Of a stretch of DNA of 32,866 nt, positions 16,451 through 24,062 are shown in pieces. This DNA comes from JAAAOZ01 sp964496595. Its GTDB lineage: Bacteria > Chloroflexota > Anaerolineae > B4-G1 > SLSP01. Position 1 is the first letter of the stretch. Each line of letters opens with the position of its first letter. The stretch is taken from contig CAZCAI010000033.1 of assembly GCA_964496595.1 (NCBI GenBank), positions 1 through 32,866 of the forward strand. The letters are read 5' to 3'. The notes beneath the pieces are model-generated. The model made no database searches. It had not been told where the DNA came from and saw only the letters and a program-made list of their open reading frames with translations. A program made the translations under genes and the position numbers.

Positions 16451-16852
16451 ATGGCAGAGTCGGAAAAAGAACGTCTTGTTGTGGTCTGTGTAGAAGATGA
16501 GCCTGAGATGATTGATCTTATCAAGCTCATTTTAGGGCGTCGCAATTTTAAGTTGATTGGCGCAGTCGGAGGGCGGGAAGGTCTGGAGACCATTCGCGAG
16601 ACAAAACCCGAACTGGTACTGTTGGATTTGATGATGCCGGATATGGACGGCTGGGAAGTTTACCAACGCATGAAGGCCGATCCGGAATTACAGGATATCC
16701 CCGTGATTGTGGTCACGGCCAAAGCCCAAAGCATTGATAAGGTTTTAGGGTTGCATATCGCCAAAGTGGATGATTATGTGACGAAGCCTTTCGGCCCCCA
16801 AGAGTTGCTGGCTAGTGTTAACAAAGTGCTAGGGCTTTCTCTGGAACAATAA
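16451..16852 (+). CDS. Single-domain response regulator (receiver only)
   Basis: The 133-residue protein is a complete receiver domain with no output domain: acidic pair in VEDEPEM, phospho-acceptor D59 (LLDLMMPDMDGWEV), T89 (VVTAKA) and K112 (VTKPFG). CheY-like proteins of this kind act by binding partners or as phosphorelay intermediates. AGGAGG precedes the ATG. A sister gene of about half-identical sequence lies 355 bp downstream under a matching promoter. No kinase is adjacent; the kinase at 4400-8902 already has its own regulator, so the partner is unknown. Confidence 0.92.
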   Translation: MAESEKERLVVVCVEDEPEMIDLIKLILGRRNFKLIGAVGGREGLETIRETKPELVLLDLMMPDMDGWEVYQRMKADPELQDIPVIVVTAKAQSIDKVLGLHIAKVDDYVTKPFGPQELLASVNKVLGLSLEQ

Positions 16853-16879
16853 TCTCCGCACTGCAGATCAGTTAAAACC

Positions 16880-16907
16880 AAAGGCGCTGGTCATATCCGG
16901 CGCCTTT
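16880..16907 (+). terminator. Probable terminator after the first single-domain regulator
   Basis: AAAGGCGCTGG (16880-16890) pairs with CCGGCGCCTTT (16897-16907), 11 bp including one G-T pair, around a 6-nt loop. The T run is short (CTTTGCTATGTCTT), so efficiency may be moderate. The following 17 nt to about 200 nt hold no gene; the short repeat at 17088 and the next promoter are the only features seen before 17208. Confidence 0.65.
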
Positions 16908-17087
16908 GCTATGTCTTACGCCCCCCCCAACGTGACCGGATCATCATCAAAAGCTTCCATCTCTCAAGTGTTTGCATACTGTACCCGAACTTAACGGGAT
17001 AACCCCTCTAGTCCCTTGTACGTCTGGATGGATGCACGACTCGAATTAAGTCCACAGGCGCTTTAGTGGTCCCCATAAAGCCCTTCG

Positions 17088-17117
17088 GGCTATCCGGGAG
17101 TTGTCCGGCGAAACCCA
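17088..17117. repeat. Short intergenic repeat, copy 1 (GGCTATCCGGG type)
   Basis: GGCTATCCGGG followed by AGTTGTCCGGCGAAA recurs almost exactly at 20735-20766, with two single-base indels. Two CCGG half sites can pair as a short hairpin. Just upstream AGCCC-TTC-GGGCT forms another small hairpin. It lies in the gap between the two single-domain regulators. Confidence 0.65.
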
Positions 17118-17147
17118 CAAGCCCCCTTTGTTTAGCCTATCCAGGTT

Positions 17148-17175
17148 TTGACTTTCAAATTACCTATGCTAAACT
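17148..17175 (+). promoter_or_regulatory. Promoter of the second single-domain response regulator, with overlapping hairpin
   Basis: TTGACT (17148-17153) and TAAACT (17170-17175) are 16 nt apart, the same arrangement as upstream of the sister gene. An imperfect dyad, ATGCTAAACT (17166-17175) with AGTTTTAGCAT (about 17188-17198), covers the -10 box and the start of the leader, and could regulate transcription or translation. Confidence 0.6.
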
Positions 17176-17207
17176 AGTTAAGGCATAAGTTTTAGCATGG
17201 AGGGGAC

Positions 17208-17597
17208 ATGAACAAGCCGGACTCACCCAAGATCGTCTATATCGAAGATGAACCAGAGATGTTTGCTCTGGTCGAGCTTATCCTGGAAGACATAAACGTT
17301 GAATTCATCAGTGCCATGGGCGGCCAGGAGGGCCTAAGGACGATCCGCGAAGAGCGACCCGCTCTCATTCTCCTGGACATTATGATGCCGGATATCGATG
17401 GCTGGGATGTTTATCGAGATCTCAAGGCCGATCCCGAATTATCTGATATTCCCGTCATCATCATCACCGCAAAGGTCAAGCGCATCGATCAAATATTAGC
17501 CCAGGAGATCGTGGGTGTAGATGCTTATCTTACTAAGCCGTTCAGCCCCAAGGATCTACTACAGCGCGTCAAAGAGCTTCTATCGCTGACAGGCTAA
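17208..17597 (+). CDS. Single-domain response regulator (receiver only), sister of the preceding one
   Basis: This 129-residue receiver domain has the acidic pair in IEDEPEM, phospho-acceptor D57 (LLDIMMPDIDGWDV), T87 (IITAKV) and K110 (LTKPFS). It is roughly half-identical to the product at 16451-16852, sharing the DxDGWxVYxxxKADPEL stretch, so the pair arose by duplication. GGAGG lies shortly upstream of the ATG. It has no output domain and no adjacent kinase. The separate promoter and terminator mean the pair can be expressed independently. Confidence 0.92.
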   Translation: MNKPDSPKIVYIEDEPEMFALVELILEDINVEFISAMGGQEGLRTIREERPALILLDIMMPDIDGWDVYRDLKADPELSDIPVIIITAKVKRIDQILAQEIVGVDAYLTKPFSPKDLLQRVKELLSLTG

Positions 17598-17625
17598 CGA
17601 GAAACTGCACAAATCGTATACACTT

Positions 17626-17660
17626 CGTGGCGCCGGGGAAGTTCTCCTAGCGCCACGTTT
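17626..17660 (+). terminator. Probable terminator after the second single-domain regulator
   Basis: CGTGGCGC (17626-17633) and GCGCCACG (17650-17657) form a perfect 8-bp stem followed by TTT. The 16-nt loop contains a smaller complementary stretch. The CinA-like gene starts 47 nt later. Confidence 0.65.
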
Positions 17661-17706
17661 CCACATTGCCCCTTAGATCCTTCAAGAACTTGTAAGGATG
17701 TCCACG

Positions 17707-18540
17707 ATGCCCACAGCCGCCCTGCTCGCAATTGGCAACGAGTTGCTCAATGGCGATATTCGCGATAAAAATCTCTTCACCTTGTGCCACCGCCTCACCC
17801 GCCTTGGATTCCGCGTGCAGCAGGCCATTCTCGTGCGCGATGAGCCGGACGCCATCGCCGAGGCATTCCACGCCTTGCTTGCCCACCCCATCGATCTCCT
17901 CATCTGTAGCGGCGGCCTCGGCCCCACCGATGACGATCTCACGTTAGCAGCGCTGGCGCAGGCGATGGACCGTCCGCTGGTATTCGCTCCCGACGCCTAT
18001 CAGCACATCATCGCGCACTATGAGCGCCTGATTCGCGAGAAGCGTCTGGATCGGTCCAGCCCGGAGGCGACCCGCCGCAAGATGGCGAAGTTGCCCCAAG
18101 GCGCAACGCCGCTGCCCAATCCGGTGGGGACGACGCCCGGCGTAGCGATGCACTATCAAGCAACCTCGATCTACGCGCTGCCCGGTGTGCCGGAAGAGTT
18201 AGAGGCGATCTTCGCAGAGAGCATCGCGCCGGAGTTGCAAGCGCGCTTCGAGACGGCGGCATGGGCGGAGCGCGCTTTCTTCGTCCACTGCGATGACGAG
18301 GCATCCTTAGCCCCGATCTTGCACGACGTCTCAGAGCAGCACACCGATGTCTACATCAAATCGCTGGCCCGCCCCTTTTTCAGCGCGGGATCACATCGCC
18401 TGAAGATCCTGGTGATGACCCATGGCGAGGACGCCACGCAAGCTGAGTCTCGCGTCGCGCAAGCCTGCGGTGATCTACAAGCAGCCCTTCAACGCGCGGG
18501 CTTCGACATCGTCCCGAACGAAAGCCCAGACACATCCTAA
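17707..18540 (+). CDS. CinA-like protein, molybdopterin-binding-type domain only
   Basis: The product (277 residues from ATG 17707) matches the N-terminal half of CinA/competence-damage proteins: AALLAIGNELLNGDIRDKN at the start and SGGLGPTDDDLT near residue 70 are the signature segments of the MoaB/MogA-like fold. The C-terminal nicotinamide-nucleotide amidase domain of full CinA is absent; the remainder resembles the middle domain. Family members of this form are linked to NAD-derivative pyrophosphatase activity (CinA/COG1058), but the activity here is unproven. The frame can also start at 17698; 17707 is preferred because AAGGA lies 8 nt upstream of it. Confidence 0.85.
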   Translation: MPTAALLAIGNELLNGDIRDKNLFTLCHRLTRLGFRVQQAILVRDEPDAIAEAFHALLAHPIDLLICSGGLGPTDDDLTLAALAQAMDRPLVFAPDAYQHIIAHYERLIREKRLDRSSPEATRRKMAKLPQGATPLPNPVGTTPGVAMHYQATSIYALPGVPEELEAIFAESIAPELQARFETAAWAERAFFVHCDDEASLAPILHDVSEQHTDVYIKSLARPFFSAGSHRLKILVMTHGEDATQAESRVAQACGDLQAALQRAGFDIVPNESPDTS

Positions 18541-18637
18541 GCGCCATTTACCAACGGCTTAAGTTTACCCTCGAATAGCAAAAAACTTTCAACCTTCAAC
18601 TTTAGACTTTCAACTATTCTGTACAAGGAGGCGCACC

Positions 18638-19129
18638 ATGACACTGGAATTAAAGACCGTTCGCATCGAAAAGCCCGAAACGATCAATTTCGTTCTGGGG
18701 CAGTCGCACTTCATCAAGACCGTGGAGGACATTCACGAGGCGCTGGTGACGGCGGTGCCCGGCATCAAATTTGGCCTCGCGTTCTGCGAATCCTCCGGCA
18801 AGGCGCTGGTGCGCTGGACCGGCACAGATGACGGCATGATCGAGTTAGCCAAGCAGAACGCGCTCGCGCTGAGCGCCGGCCACAGCTTCATCCTCTTCTT
18901 GGGCGAGGGCTTCTTCCCCATCAACATCCTGCAGGCCGTGAAGCGCGTCCCGGAGGTCGTGCGGATCTTCTGCGCGACGGCCAACCCCGTCGAGGCCATC
19001 ATCGCGGAGACAGAACAGGGGCGCGGCATCTTAGGCGTCATCGACGGCGTGACAACCCAGGGCATCGAAGGCGAGGAGGACATCGCCTGGCGCAAGGATT
19101 TCCTGCGCACCATCGGATATAAGCTGTAG
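18638..19129 (+). CDS. Adenosine-specific kinase-like protein (DUF355/COG1839)
   Basis: The 163-residue protein matches the compact DUF355 family, one archaeal member of which was described as an adenosine-specific kinase. Supporting segments are NFVLGQSHFIKTVEDIHEAL near the start, FGLAFCESSGKALVRWTG, SAGHSFILFLGEGFFPINIL and IFCATANPVEAIIAET with a C-terminal DGV-x-G region. Length is normal for the family. AAGGAGG lies 6 nt before the ATG. The 97-nt upstream gap contains repeated ACTTTCAAC units but no convincing promoter. A degenerate copy of the dispersed repeat follows. Confidence 0.88.
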   Translation: MTLELKTVRIEKPETINFVLGQSHFIKTVEDIHEALVTAVPGIKFGLAFCESSGKALVRWTGTDDGMIELAKQNALALSAGHSFILFLGEGFFPINILQAVKRVPEVVRIFCATANPVEAIIAETEQGRGILGVIDGVTTQGIEGEEDIAWRKDFLRTIGYKL

Positions 19130-19143
19130 GCCGAATAGACAGC

Positions 19144-19238
19144 CCCCTGGCGAAGGTTAGCAAGAGCCTTTGAGCTAAACTGTCGTCACTGCACAGGCGC
19201 ACCTTAGCTTCGAAATTCTTAAGTAACCTTCGCCGGGG
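19144..19238. repeat. Dispersed intergenic repeat, copy D (degenerate)
   Basis: The 95-bp element is bounded by CCCCTGGCGAAGGTTA (19144-19159) and TAACCTTCGCCGGGG (19224-19238), a 15-bp inverted repeat with one bulged T. It shares the end motif GCGAAGGTT/AACCTTCGC and length with copies A-C, but the interior is not clearly alignable. It fills the gap between the DUF355 gene and the next gene, ending 31 nt before its ATG. Confidence 0.6.
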
Positions 19239-19269
19239 TTGATGATCATCTCCCAAGGAAACTGGACGG

Positions 19270-20202
19270 ATGCAATGGCTCGACATGGTCGCGCAAGATC
19301 CCGTACCGTGGTTACTCGATCCCGCAAACCCCTCGGTGCGGCTCCTGACGCTGCGCCACATCTTCGAGAAGTCGGAGGAGGCTTTGGCGGCGGAAAAGCC
19401 CCGGCTGCTCGCCTGGGAGCCGATCCAGTCGCTTAAACATCACTGGAACGCGGTCAATTTCTGGGGGCGGGCCTACGATCCGTATTACGGCGGGCCGATG
19501 GGGAATTTCGGCACGCTCTACACGCTGACCCAGTGGAGCGCGCCGAGGTTCCCCGAAGTCGAGCCGGCGTGCGAAAATCTGCTCTCGCGGGGGCGCAGCA
19601 GTGATGGGCGCTTCTCGCCGGGGGAATCTCTATCCGCGCCGTGGCTCTGCTACACCGGCATCGCCCTGCAAGTGATGGCTCACTTTGGCTTAGGCAACGA
19701 TCTGCGCGTGCGCTCCGCGCAGGCCCTACTATTGCAGGCGATCCTCCTGCGACCTGAGTTGCTGAATTGTCCTATCGCGGGCGGCGGCTGTCGCGCGGGA
19801 CTGGTGAAGGCATTAGGCGCGCTGGTCGGTATCCACGCTACAGAGCGCAGCAGCGATGAGAATGAGGCCATCGATGTGCTGTGCGAGCGACTGCTCAACG
19901 CTCCTTATGATTTCGAGGGGCAAGATGCCGAATGGCTCGCCCTGGGCATGCCGCGCTATTACGATGCCGATCTCTTAGAACTCTGCCACGTGATAGCTCA
20001 GACCCCGTATCGCACTCACCATCGATTCCGCGATCTGCTGGGCCGCCTGGCCGATCTCCAGACCTCTATGGGGCGCTGGCGCAAGCGCCGCGCGACGCCA
20101 GCCTTCTCCGACGAGCGCCTCTCCCAGCCCAGCCGCTGGTTAACCTTTGAAGCGATCCACACGCTGATGTTAGTTTACGGAGGCAACACCTATGCGCCCT
20201 GA
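19270..20202 (+). CDS. Hypothetical protein, alpha/alpha-toroid (terpenoid-cyclase/prenyltransferase-like) fold
   Basis: This 310-residue soluble protein is made of helical repeats with Trp/Gly-rich turns (SVRLLTLRHIFEKSEE, DPYYGGPMGNFGTLYTLTQW, GRFSPGESLSAPWLCYTGIAL, DAEWLALGMPRYYDADLLE). It resembles the widespread uncharacterised proteins with a squalene-cyclase-like alpha/alpha toroid that are often mislabelled in databases. No catalytic DxDD or QW motifs of true cyclases are visible. The start at 19270 has AAGGA about 10 nt upstream. Its 3' end overlaps the Nudix gene by 11 bp, suggesting co-expression. The enzymatic role is unknown. Confidence 0.75.
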   Translation: MQWLDMVAQDPVPWLLDPANPSVRLLTLRHIFEKSEEALAAEKPRLLAWEPIQSLKHHWNAVNFWGRAYDPYYGGPMGNFGTLYTLTQWSAPRFPEVEPACENLLSRGRSSDGRFSPGESLSAPWLCYTGIALQVMAHFGLGNDLRVRSAQALLLQAILLRPELLNCPIAGGGCRAGLVKALGALVGIHATERSSDENEAIDVLCERLLNAPYDFEGQDAEWLALGMPRYYDADLLELCHVIAQTPYRTHHRFRDLLGRLADLQTSMGRWRKRRATPAFSDERLSQPSRWLTFEAIHTLMLVYGGNTYAP

Positions 20203-20692
20203 AGCCCAAGGCACGCAAGCCCCGCGCTATAAAATCATCCCGCGCACATTGATCTTCCTTACCCGCCCGCCGGATGACGTACTGCTTCTTCGGGGCGCCG
20301 AGGACAAACGGCTCTGGGCAGGGAAGTACAATGGATTAGGCGGCCACATCGAGCCGGGCGAGACGCCGCGGCAAGCCGCCGTGCGCGAGCTACAAGAAGA
20401 GGCCGGGCTGCTCGTGCCCGACCTCAACCTGCGCGCTGTGATCCATGTGACGATGCCGGAGCCGCCCGGCGTGATGCTCTTTGTCTTTGTGGCGCCCGCG
20501 CCCACCAACGCGATCCTCTCCCCCTCGAAAGAAGGCGCGCCCGTCTGGGTGCGCCGCGATGCGCTGGTATCGCTCCCGTTGGTTGATGATCTCCCTGAGT
20601 TATTACCGCGTGTACTCTCCCCCGGGCCGCTGGTCTTTGGGCGCTACATCCTCTATGCTACGGGGGAAAGTATGGACATCACGTTTGAGTAA
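20192..20692 (+). CDS. Nudix hydrolase
   Basis: The 166-residue protein carries a full Nudix box at about residues 50-73: GHIEPGETPRQAAVRELQEE, with REL and EE giving the metal-binding glutamates. Flanking strands (RTLIFLTRPPDDVLLLRG; ALVSLPLVDDLPELLPR) are like MutT/8-oxo-dGTP diphosphatase-type members, which cleave nucleoside diphosphates linked to other moieties. The exact substrate is unknown. The ATG lies inside the end of the toroid-like gene (11-bp overlap) with GGAGG 8 nt upstream. It is convergent with the membrane-protein gene ending at 20793. Confidence 0.9.
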   Translation: MRPEAQGTQAPRYKIIPRTLIFLTRPPDDVLLLRGAEDKRLWAGKYNGLGGHIEPGETPRQAAVRELQEEAGLLVPDLNLRAVIHVTMPEPPGVMLFVFVAPAPTNAILSPSKEGAPVWVRRDALVSLPLVDDLPELLPRVLSPGPLVFGRYILYATGESMDITFE

Positions 20693-20734
20693 CGCGGCTC
20701 TTCAGGACAAACGCGCACATCTTCGCTGCTTTTA

Positions 20735-20766
20735 GGCTATCCGGGCAGTTGTCCGGCGAAATCCCA
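20735..20766. repeat. Short intergenic repeat, copy 2 (GGCTATCCGGG type)
   Basis: GGCTATCCGGGC followed by AGTTGTCCGGCGAAAT matches 17088-17117 except for two inserted bases. It lies between convergent genes ending at 20692 and 20793. The CCGG half sites may pair, but no T run follows on either strand, so it is not a clear terminator. Confidence 0.65.
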
Positions 20767-20792
20767 AAGACCCAGTAGCGCCGGCAACGCAC

Positions 20793-23393
20793 TTATTCGA
20801 TGGATGCGCGCCCGTGGGTCAAGGCCCATGCCTCTTCCTCGGCGATTTCGCGCAATGCCATAGAGAAGTGGCCGTGCAAGGGCGAGGCCTGCGCGCCCAC
20901 CCGCACCCCCAAGGCCAGCAGCCAGGCGATAGGCTGCCCTGGCCCGCTGAGAGCGACCGCTCTCCCCAACTCCTGCACGCCGCCGGGATCCCAACCGCCG
21001 AAAAACGCGGTGAGGAAACCATAAATCGGCAGAGTGAACAGTAATACCGCTAACGCAATGAGATAACTCCCCGTCGGAGAAAACGGTAGGGCGCTTAAGT
21101 ACAAATCATCGAAGGTGTGCAACAGATTATAGAGCAGCACCGCCGCCCCGGCCGGCGCCACCCACGTTTGCCAAAGCACAAGGCGCGGCCGCCATACATA
21201 ACGCCGGATGAGGAGCCAGCTCACCGCACCTTGAATCAGCAGCACGATGAACATCGCGATCACGCGACTCCAGATCCCCCACGAGGCCGTCAATACGATG
21301 ACCAGCCCCAAGGTGAGCGCCTCGGCGCCGATCTGCACGACCGACTTGAGCAGTGGATAGCCCGTCGCTTCCCAGACGCGATCCGCACACCAGATGATGC
21401 CCTGCATCGCGCCCCAGAGCAGCACCGGCCCCAGCAAGCCGACGGCCTCCCCGCTCAGATCCCCAAATCCCCGCAGGATAAGCGTCTTGCCCAAAGCGCC
21501 GAGCAGCGCCAGAAGATAGAAGCCGATCCAGAGGCCATAGTGCAGCCCTTCGCTGGCATAGTAGCGCGCGAGCGTCTCGTAGCCCTGGACGTGCGCCTCG
21601 GCAATGGCCGGCATCAGACCGGCGTAGAGGCCCTCGGCCAATACTTCGTAGGCGAGCAGGAGCATCCATGGCGAAGGGATAACCGCATCGGGGGGCAATA
21701 TCTGCGTCAGCGCGATTGCGCTCAGAGCCGAGGCCAACGCGCCGAGCGTCAACCGCGCGCCAAAGCCCAACAGTCGATGCAACACTTGGCGGTCGAAGGC
21801 CGGGAGCAGGAGCGCGCGCGGCGCGTAGCCCAACTTCCAATAGAGCCACAATCCCACCGCGAAGCCGAACCACTCCGAAAGGTAAAGGCCTAAACTTAGA
21901 CCTAAAACGCCGCCCAGCGCATCCCCCAACACGGGATTGAGTGCGCCCCAGCGTCGCCCCACTAAGATCAAAGCGCTTTGGATCACAAGTGGATTGATCG
22001 CCGTCACAAGCGTGAGGATCTGCGCGTAATCCAAGCGCTGGTTGGCCCGAAAGAAAAGGTGAAAAATGCGCAAAAAACCGGGAAATTGCAACACCGCGCG
22101 GAAGACAAAGTAGAAAGAAAGATGCGCCAACGCCGTGTTGGGGAAGACCAAGGCCGAGAGTAGCCCGATGATGCTCAATTGCAGCGCGCCGCTGATCATC
22201 TGCCACCAGAGGTACGCCTGAAAATATCGAAACGCCCGCTCTGGCTGGCGCACGCGCGTGATGGCGAAGTAGCGCACTGCCGCCGTCCCGGTGCGCGCGT
22301 CAAAGAGAATCGCTACCATCGAGAGCCACCGGACAACTTGATCCCAAAATCGCAGCGTCTGCGGCCATGGGAGCAGCCATTGGGGGAGTGCAAATTGGTG
22401 ATAGGCCAGCAGCGGGAGGAAGATCAAGCTCCCGACGCCAAACAGGGTGAAGAATCCGGCCAGCGGGCGATGGAAGCCCACGACGCGCCAGCCACAAGGC
22501 GGGCCATCCAACTCGGCGAATGCTCCAGAAGAATCCTCCGAGTTAGCGGAGCGGGGCGCGCGGACGCGGAGCCTGGTCAGGGCCTCTGGATGTAAAAAGA
22601 GATAGCGGCGGGCGAGGAAAAAAGCACCCCAGGCAAGCAACAGTAACGCCCCCGACCCTCCGGCAAGACCCAGGCGCAGTTGTCCTTTTGGCACCGGCGC
22701 ATAGGGATAGTTGCCAAAGGAGAAGATCCGAGACGTTTGCGCCGCCTCAACGATAAGACGGTAGATGAAGTAATCAAAATAAGGCCAATTGAGCCATGCG
22801 GCGTTGCTCTCATGGCTGAGCCAGCCGCTGACGAAGAATGCGTGGCGTCCCTCCTGGCCCCGCAGCCGTTGCAGAATCGGCTCGTTGGCCGTGGTCGTGA
22901 CGATGGGGCGCAGCAGGTTGGGGTTGGAGATTACCGTCCGCGCGTGGATGGGCGGCGCGGAGCGCCAGTTGATGCTTTCTTGGAGCGGATCGGATTCCTC
23001 GCTCTCGCGTAGCTCCCGCGGCCGCTCCGCTCGCGCCATCCCGAAGGTGCTCACGCCTAAGAGCGCGTTCAAATCCGCAATATCCTGAGGGAAACTCTGC
23101 CCGGTGAAGAGCACCAGGCCCAGATCGCCGTTCCTGATCTCCCGGCCGAACTCGCGCAGCGTCTCGTGGGTGAGGGGCGCGGCGTTGAGCACCAGCACCT
23201 GCGCCAACTCCGGCTGATCCACACGGACGATGTACGGCGCATTCAGGCGAATCGCCTCGGCGATCTGATCTTCTGGCCCGATATAGTAGACTCCCACCGC
23301 GCTGGTGGGAGTCTGTGCCAGGGCGAGCACGCCATACCCCAGCCCGATCAGCAAGGCGATGAGAATCGGCCATCGCCACGGTCGCCAATTCAT
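20793..23393 (-). CDS. Large polytopic membrane protein with an N-terminal extracytoplasmic domain, flippase-like
   Basis: The 866-residue product starts with a membrane anchor (WPILIALLIGLGYGVLAL), followed by a roughly 200-residue soluble region with alternating strands and helices (YIVRVDQPELAQVLVLNA; GDLGLVLFTGQSFPQDIADLNALLG). A helix near residues 245-268 follows, then a long C-terminal part of about a dozen hydrophobic helices, reminiscent of polysaccharide or lipid flippases of the MATE/MurJ/Wzx group. The soluble region may have a glutamine-amidotransferase-like fold, but I see no catalytic Cys-His-Glu set. Function in envelope assembly is inference from topology only. ATG 23393 is chosen over 23417 because AGGAG lies directly before it. 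It is 40 nt downstream of scpB on the same strand. Confidence 0.7.
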   Translation of the reverse strand: MNWRPWRWPILIALLIGLGYGVLALAQTPTSAVGVYYIGPEDQIAEAIRLNAPYIVRVDQPELAQVLVLNAAPLTHETLREFGREIRNGDLGLVLFTGQSFPQDIADLNALLGVSTFGMARAERPRELRESEESDPLQESINWRSAPPIHARTVISNPNLLRPIVTTTANEPILQRLRGQEGRHAFFVSGWLSHESNAAWLNWPYFDYFIYRLIVEAAQTSRIFSFGNYPYAPVPKGQLRLGLAGGSGALLLLAWGAFFLARRYLFLHPEALTRLRVRAPRSANSEDSSGAFAELDGPPCGWRVVGFHRPLAGFFTLFGVGSLIFLPLLAYHQFALPQWLLPWPQTLRFWDQVVRWLSMVAILFDARTGTAAVRYFAITRVRQPERAFRYFQAYLWWQMISGALQLSIIGLLSALVFPNTALAHLSFYFVFRAVLQFPGFLRIFHLFFRANQRLDYAQILTLVTAINPLVIQSALILVGRRWGALNPVLGDALGGVLGLSLGLYLSEWFGFAVGLWLYWKLGYAPRALLLPAFDRQVLHRLLGFGARLTLGALASALSAIALTQILPPDAVIPSPWMLLLAYEVLAEGLYAGLMPAIAEAHVQGYETLARYYASEGLHYGLWIGFYLLALLGALGKTLILRGFGDLSGEAVGLLGPVLLWGAMQGIIWCADRVWEATGYPLLKSVVQIGAEALTLGLVIVLTASWGIWSRVIAMFIVLLIQGAVSWLLIRRYVWRPRLVLWQTWVAPAGAAVLLYNLLHTFDDLYLSALPFSPTGSYLIALAVLLFTLPIYGFLTAFFGGWDPGGVQELGRAVALSGPGQPIAWLLALGVRVGAQASPLHGHFSMALREIAEEEAWALTHGRASIE

Positions 23394-23432
23394 AACTCTC
23401 CTGGGGGGAGCATCCATCCCGGGCAGAAACCG

Positions 23433-24062
23433 CTACCCATCCGGCGCGGCCTCTTCAGCGCGCCCCGCTTGCTCCTCTTGCTTCGCTTTGACTTGCTCCT
23501 TCAGAGGCGGCAGATCGTCGGGGCTGTTCAGCCCGAACTGCTGCAAGAATTCAAAGGTCGTGCCGTAGAGGAGGGGACGTCCCAGGCTGTCGGCGCGCCC
23601 CTGTTTTTCTACGAGGCCGGCGAGCGATAGCGTCCGTATCACGCTATCGGAGTTGACGCCCCGAATGGACTCGATCTGCGGGCGGGTGACGGGCTGCGCA
23701 TAGGCGATGATCGCCAGCGTCTCCAGCGCGGCCTGCGAAAGGCTGAGGTTCACGTCCAGCCCCAGCAAATCCTCGATGTAGAGCGCGGCCTCCGGTGCGG
23801 AGACGATCTGCAAGCGCCCGCGATGGCGCTGCAAGCGCAGGCCGCGATCCGCCAGGTGCGCCGCCAGCTCCTTGAGCGCCGCCTCGACCTCCTCCAGGGA
23901 AAGATCCACCACATCCGCCAACGCCTGCGGCGCCACCGGCTGCGGGGAGGCGAAGATCAACGCCTCCAACATCGCATCGGGCGACAATTCGCCCCTGGCC
24001 GATGACGCCGCTTTTGTCTCTGCGGTCTTAGGTTCTTCAGATGCGGGAGATGAATCGTTCAC
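23433..24062 (-). CDS. scpB: Segregation and condensation protein B
   Basis: ScpB is the winged-helix partner of ScpA in the bacterial SMC condensin. The 209-residue protein has the two winged-helix domains: ALIFASPQPVAPQALADVVDL near residue 33 and LSLSQAALETLAIIAYAQPVTRPQIESIRGVNSD near 105, followed by GRPLLYGTTFEFLQQFGL. It starts with GTG at 24062, overlapping the upstream stop codon by 4 nt, so translation is probably coupled. scpA, its usual upstream neighbour, is not here; the place is taken by an AmaP-like gene. Confidence 0.93.
   Translation of the reverse strand: MNDSSPASEEPKTAETKAASSARGELSPDAMLEALIFASPQPVAPQALADVVDLSLEEVEAALKELAAHLADRGLRLQRHRGRLQIVSAPEAALYIEDLLGLDVNLSLSQAALETLAIIAYAQPVTRPQIESIRGVNSDSVIRTLSLAGLVEKQGRADSLGRPLLYGTTFEFLQQFGLNSPDDLPPLKEQVKAKQEEQAGRAEEAAPDG

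Noticed and set aside
18575..18615. Repeated ACTTTCAAC units upstream of the DUF355 gene
   Set aside because: Only two exact units plus a partial one in low-complexity AT-rich DNA; no consistent spacing or dyad to support an operator.
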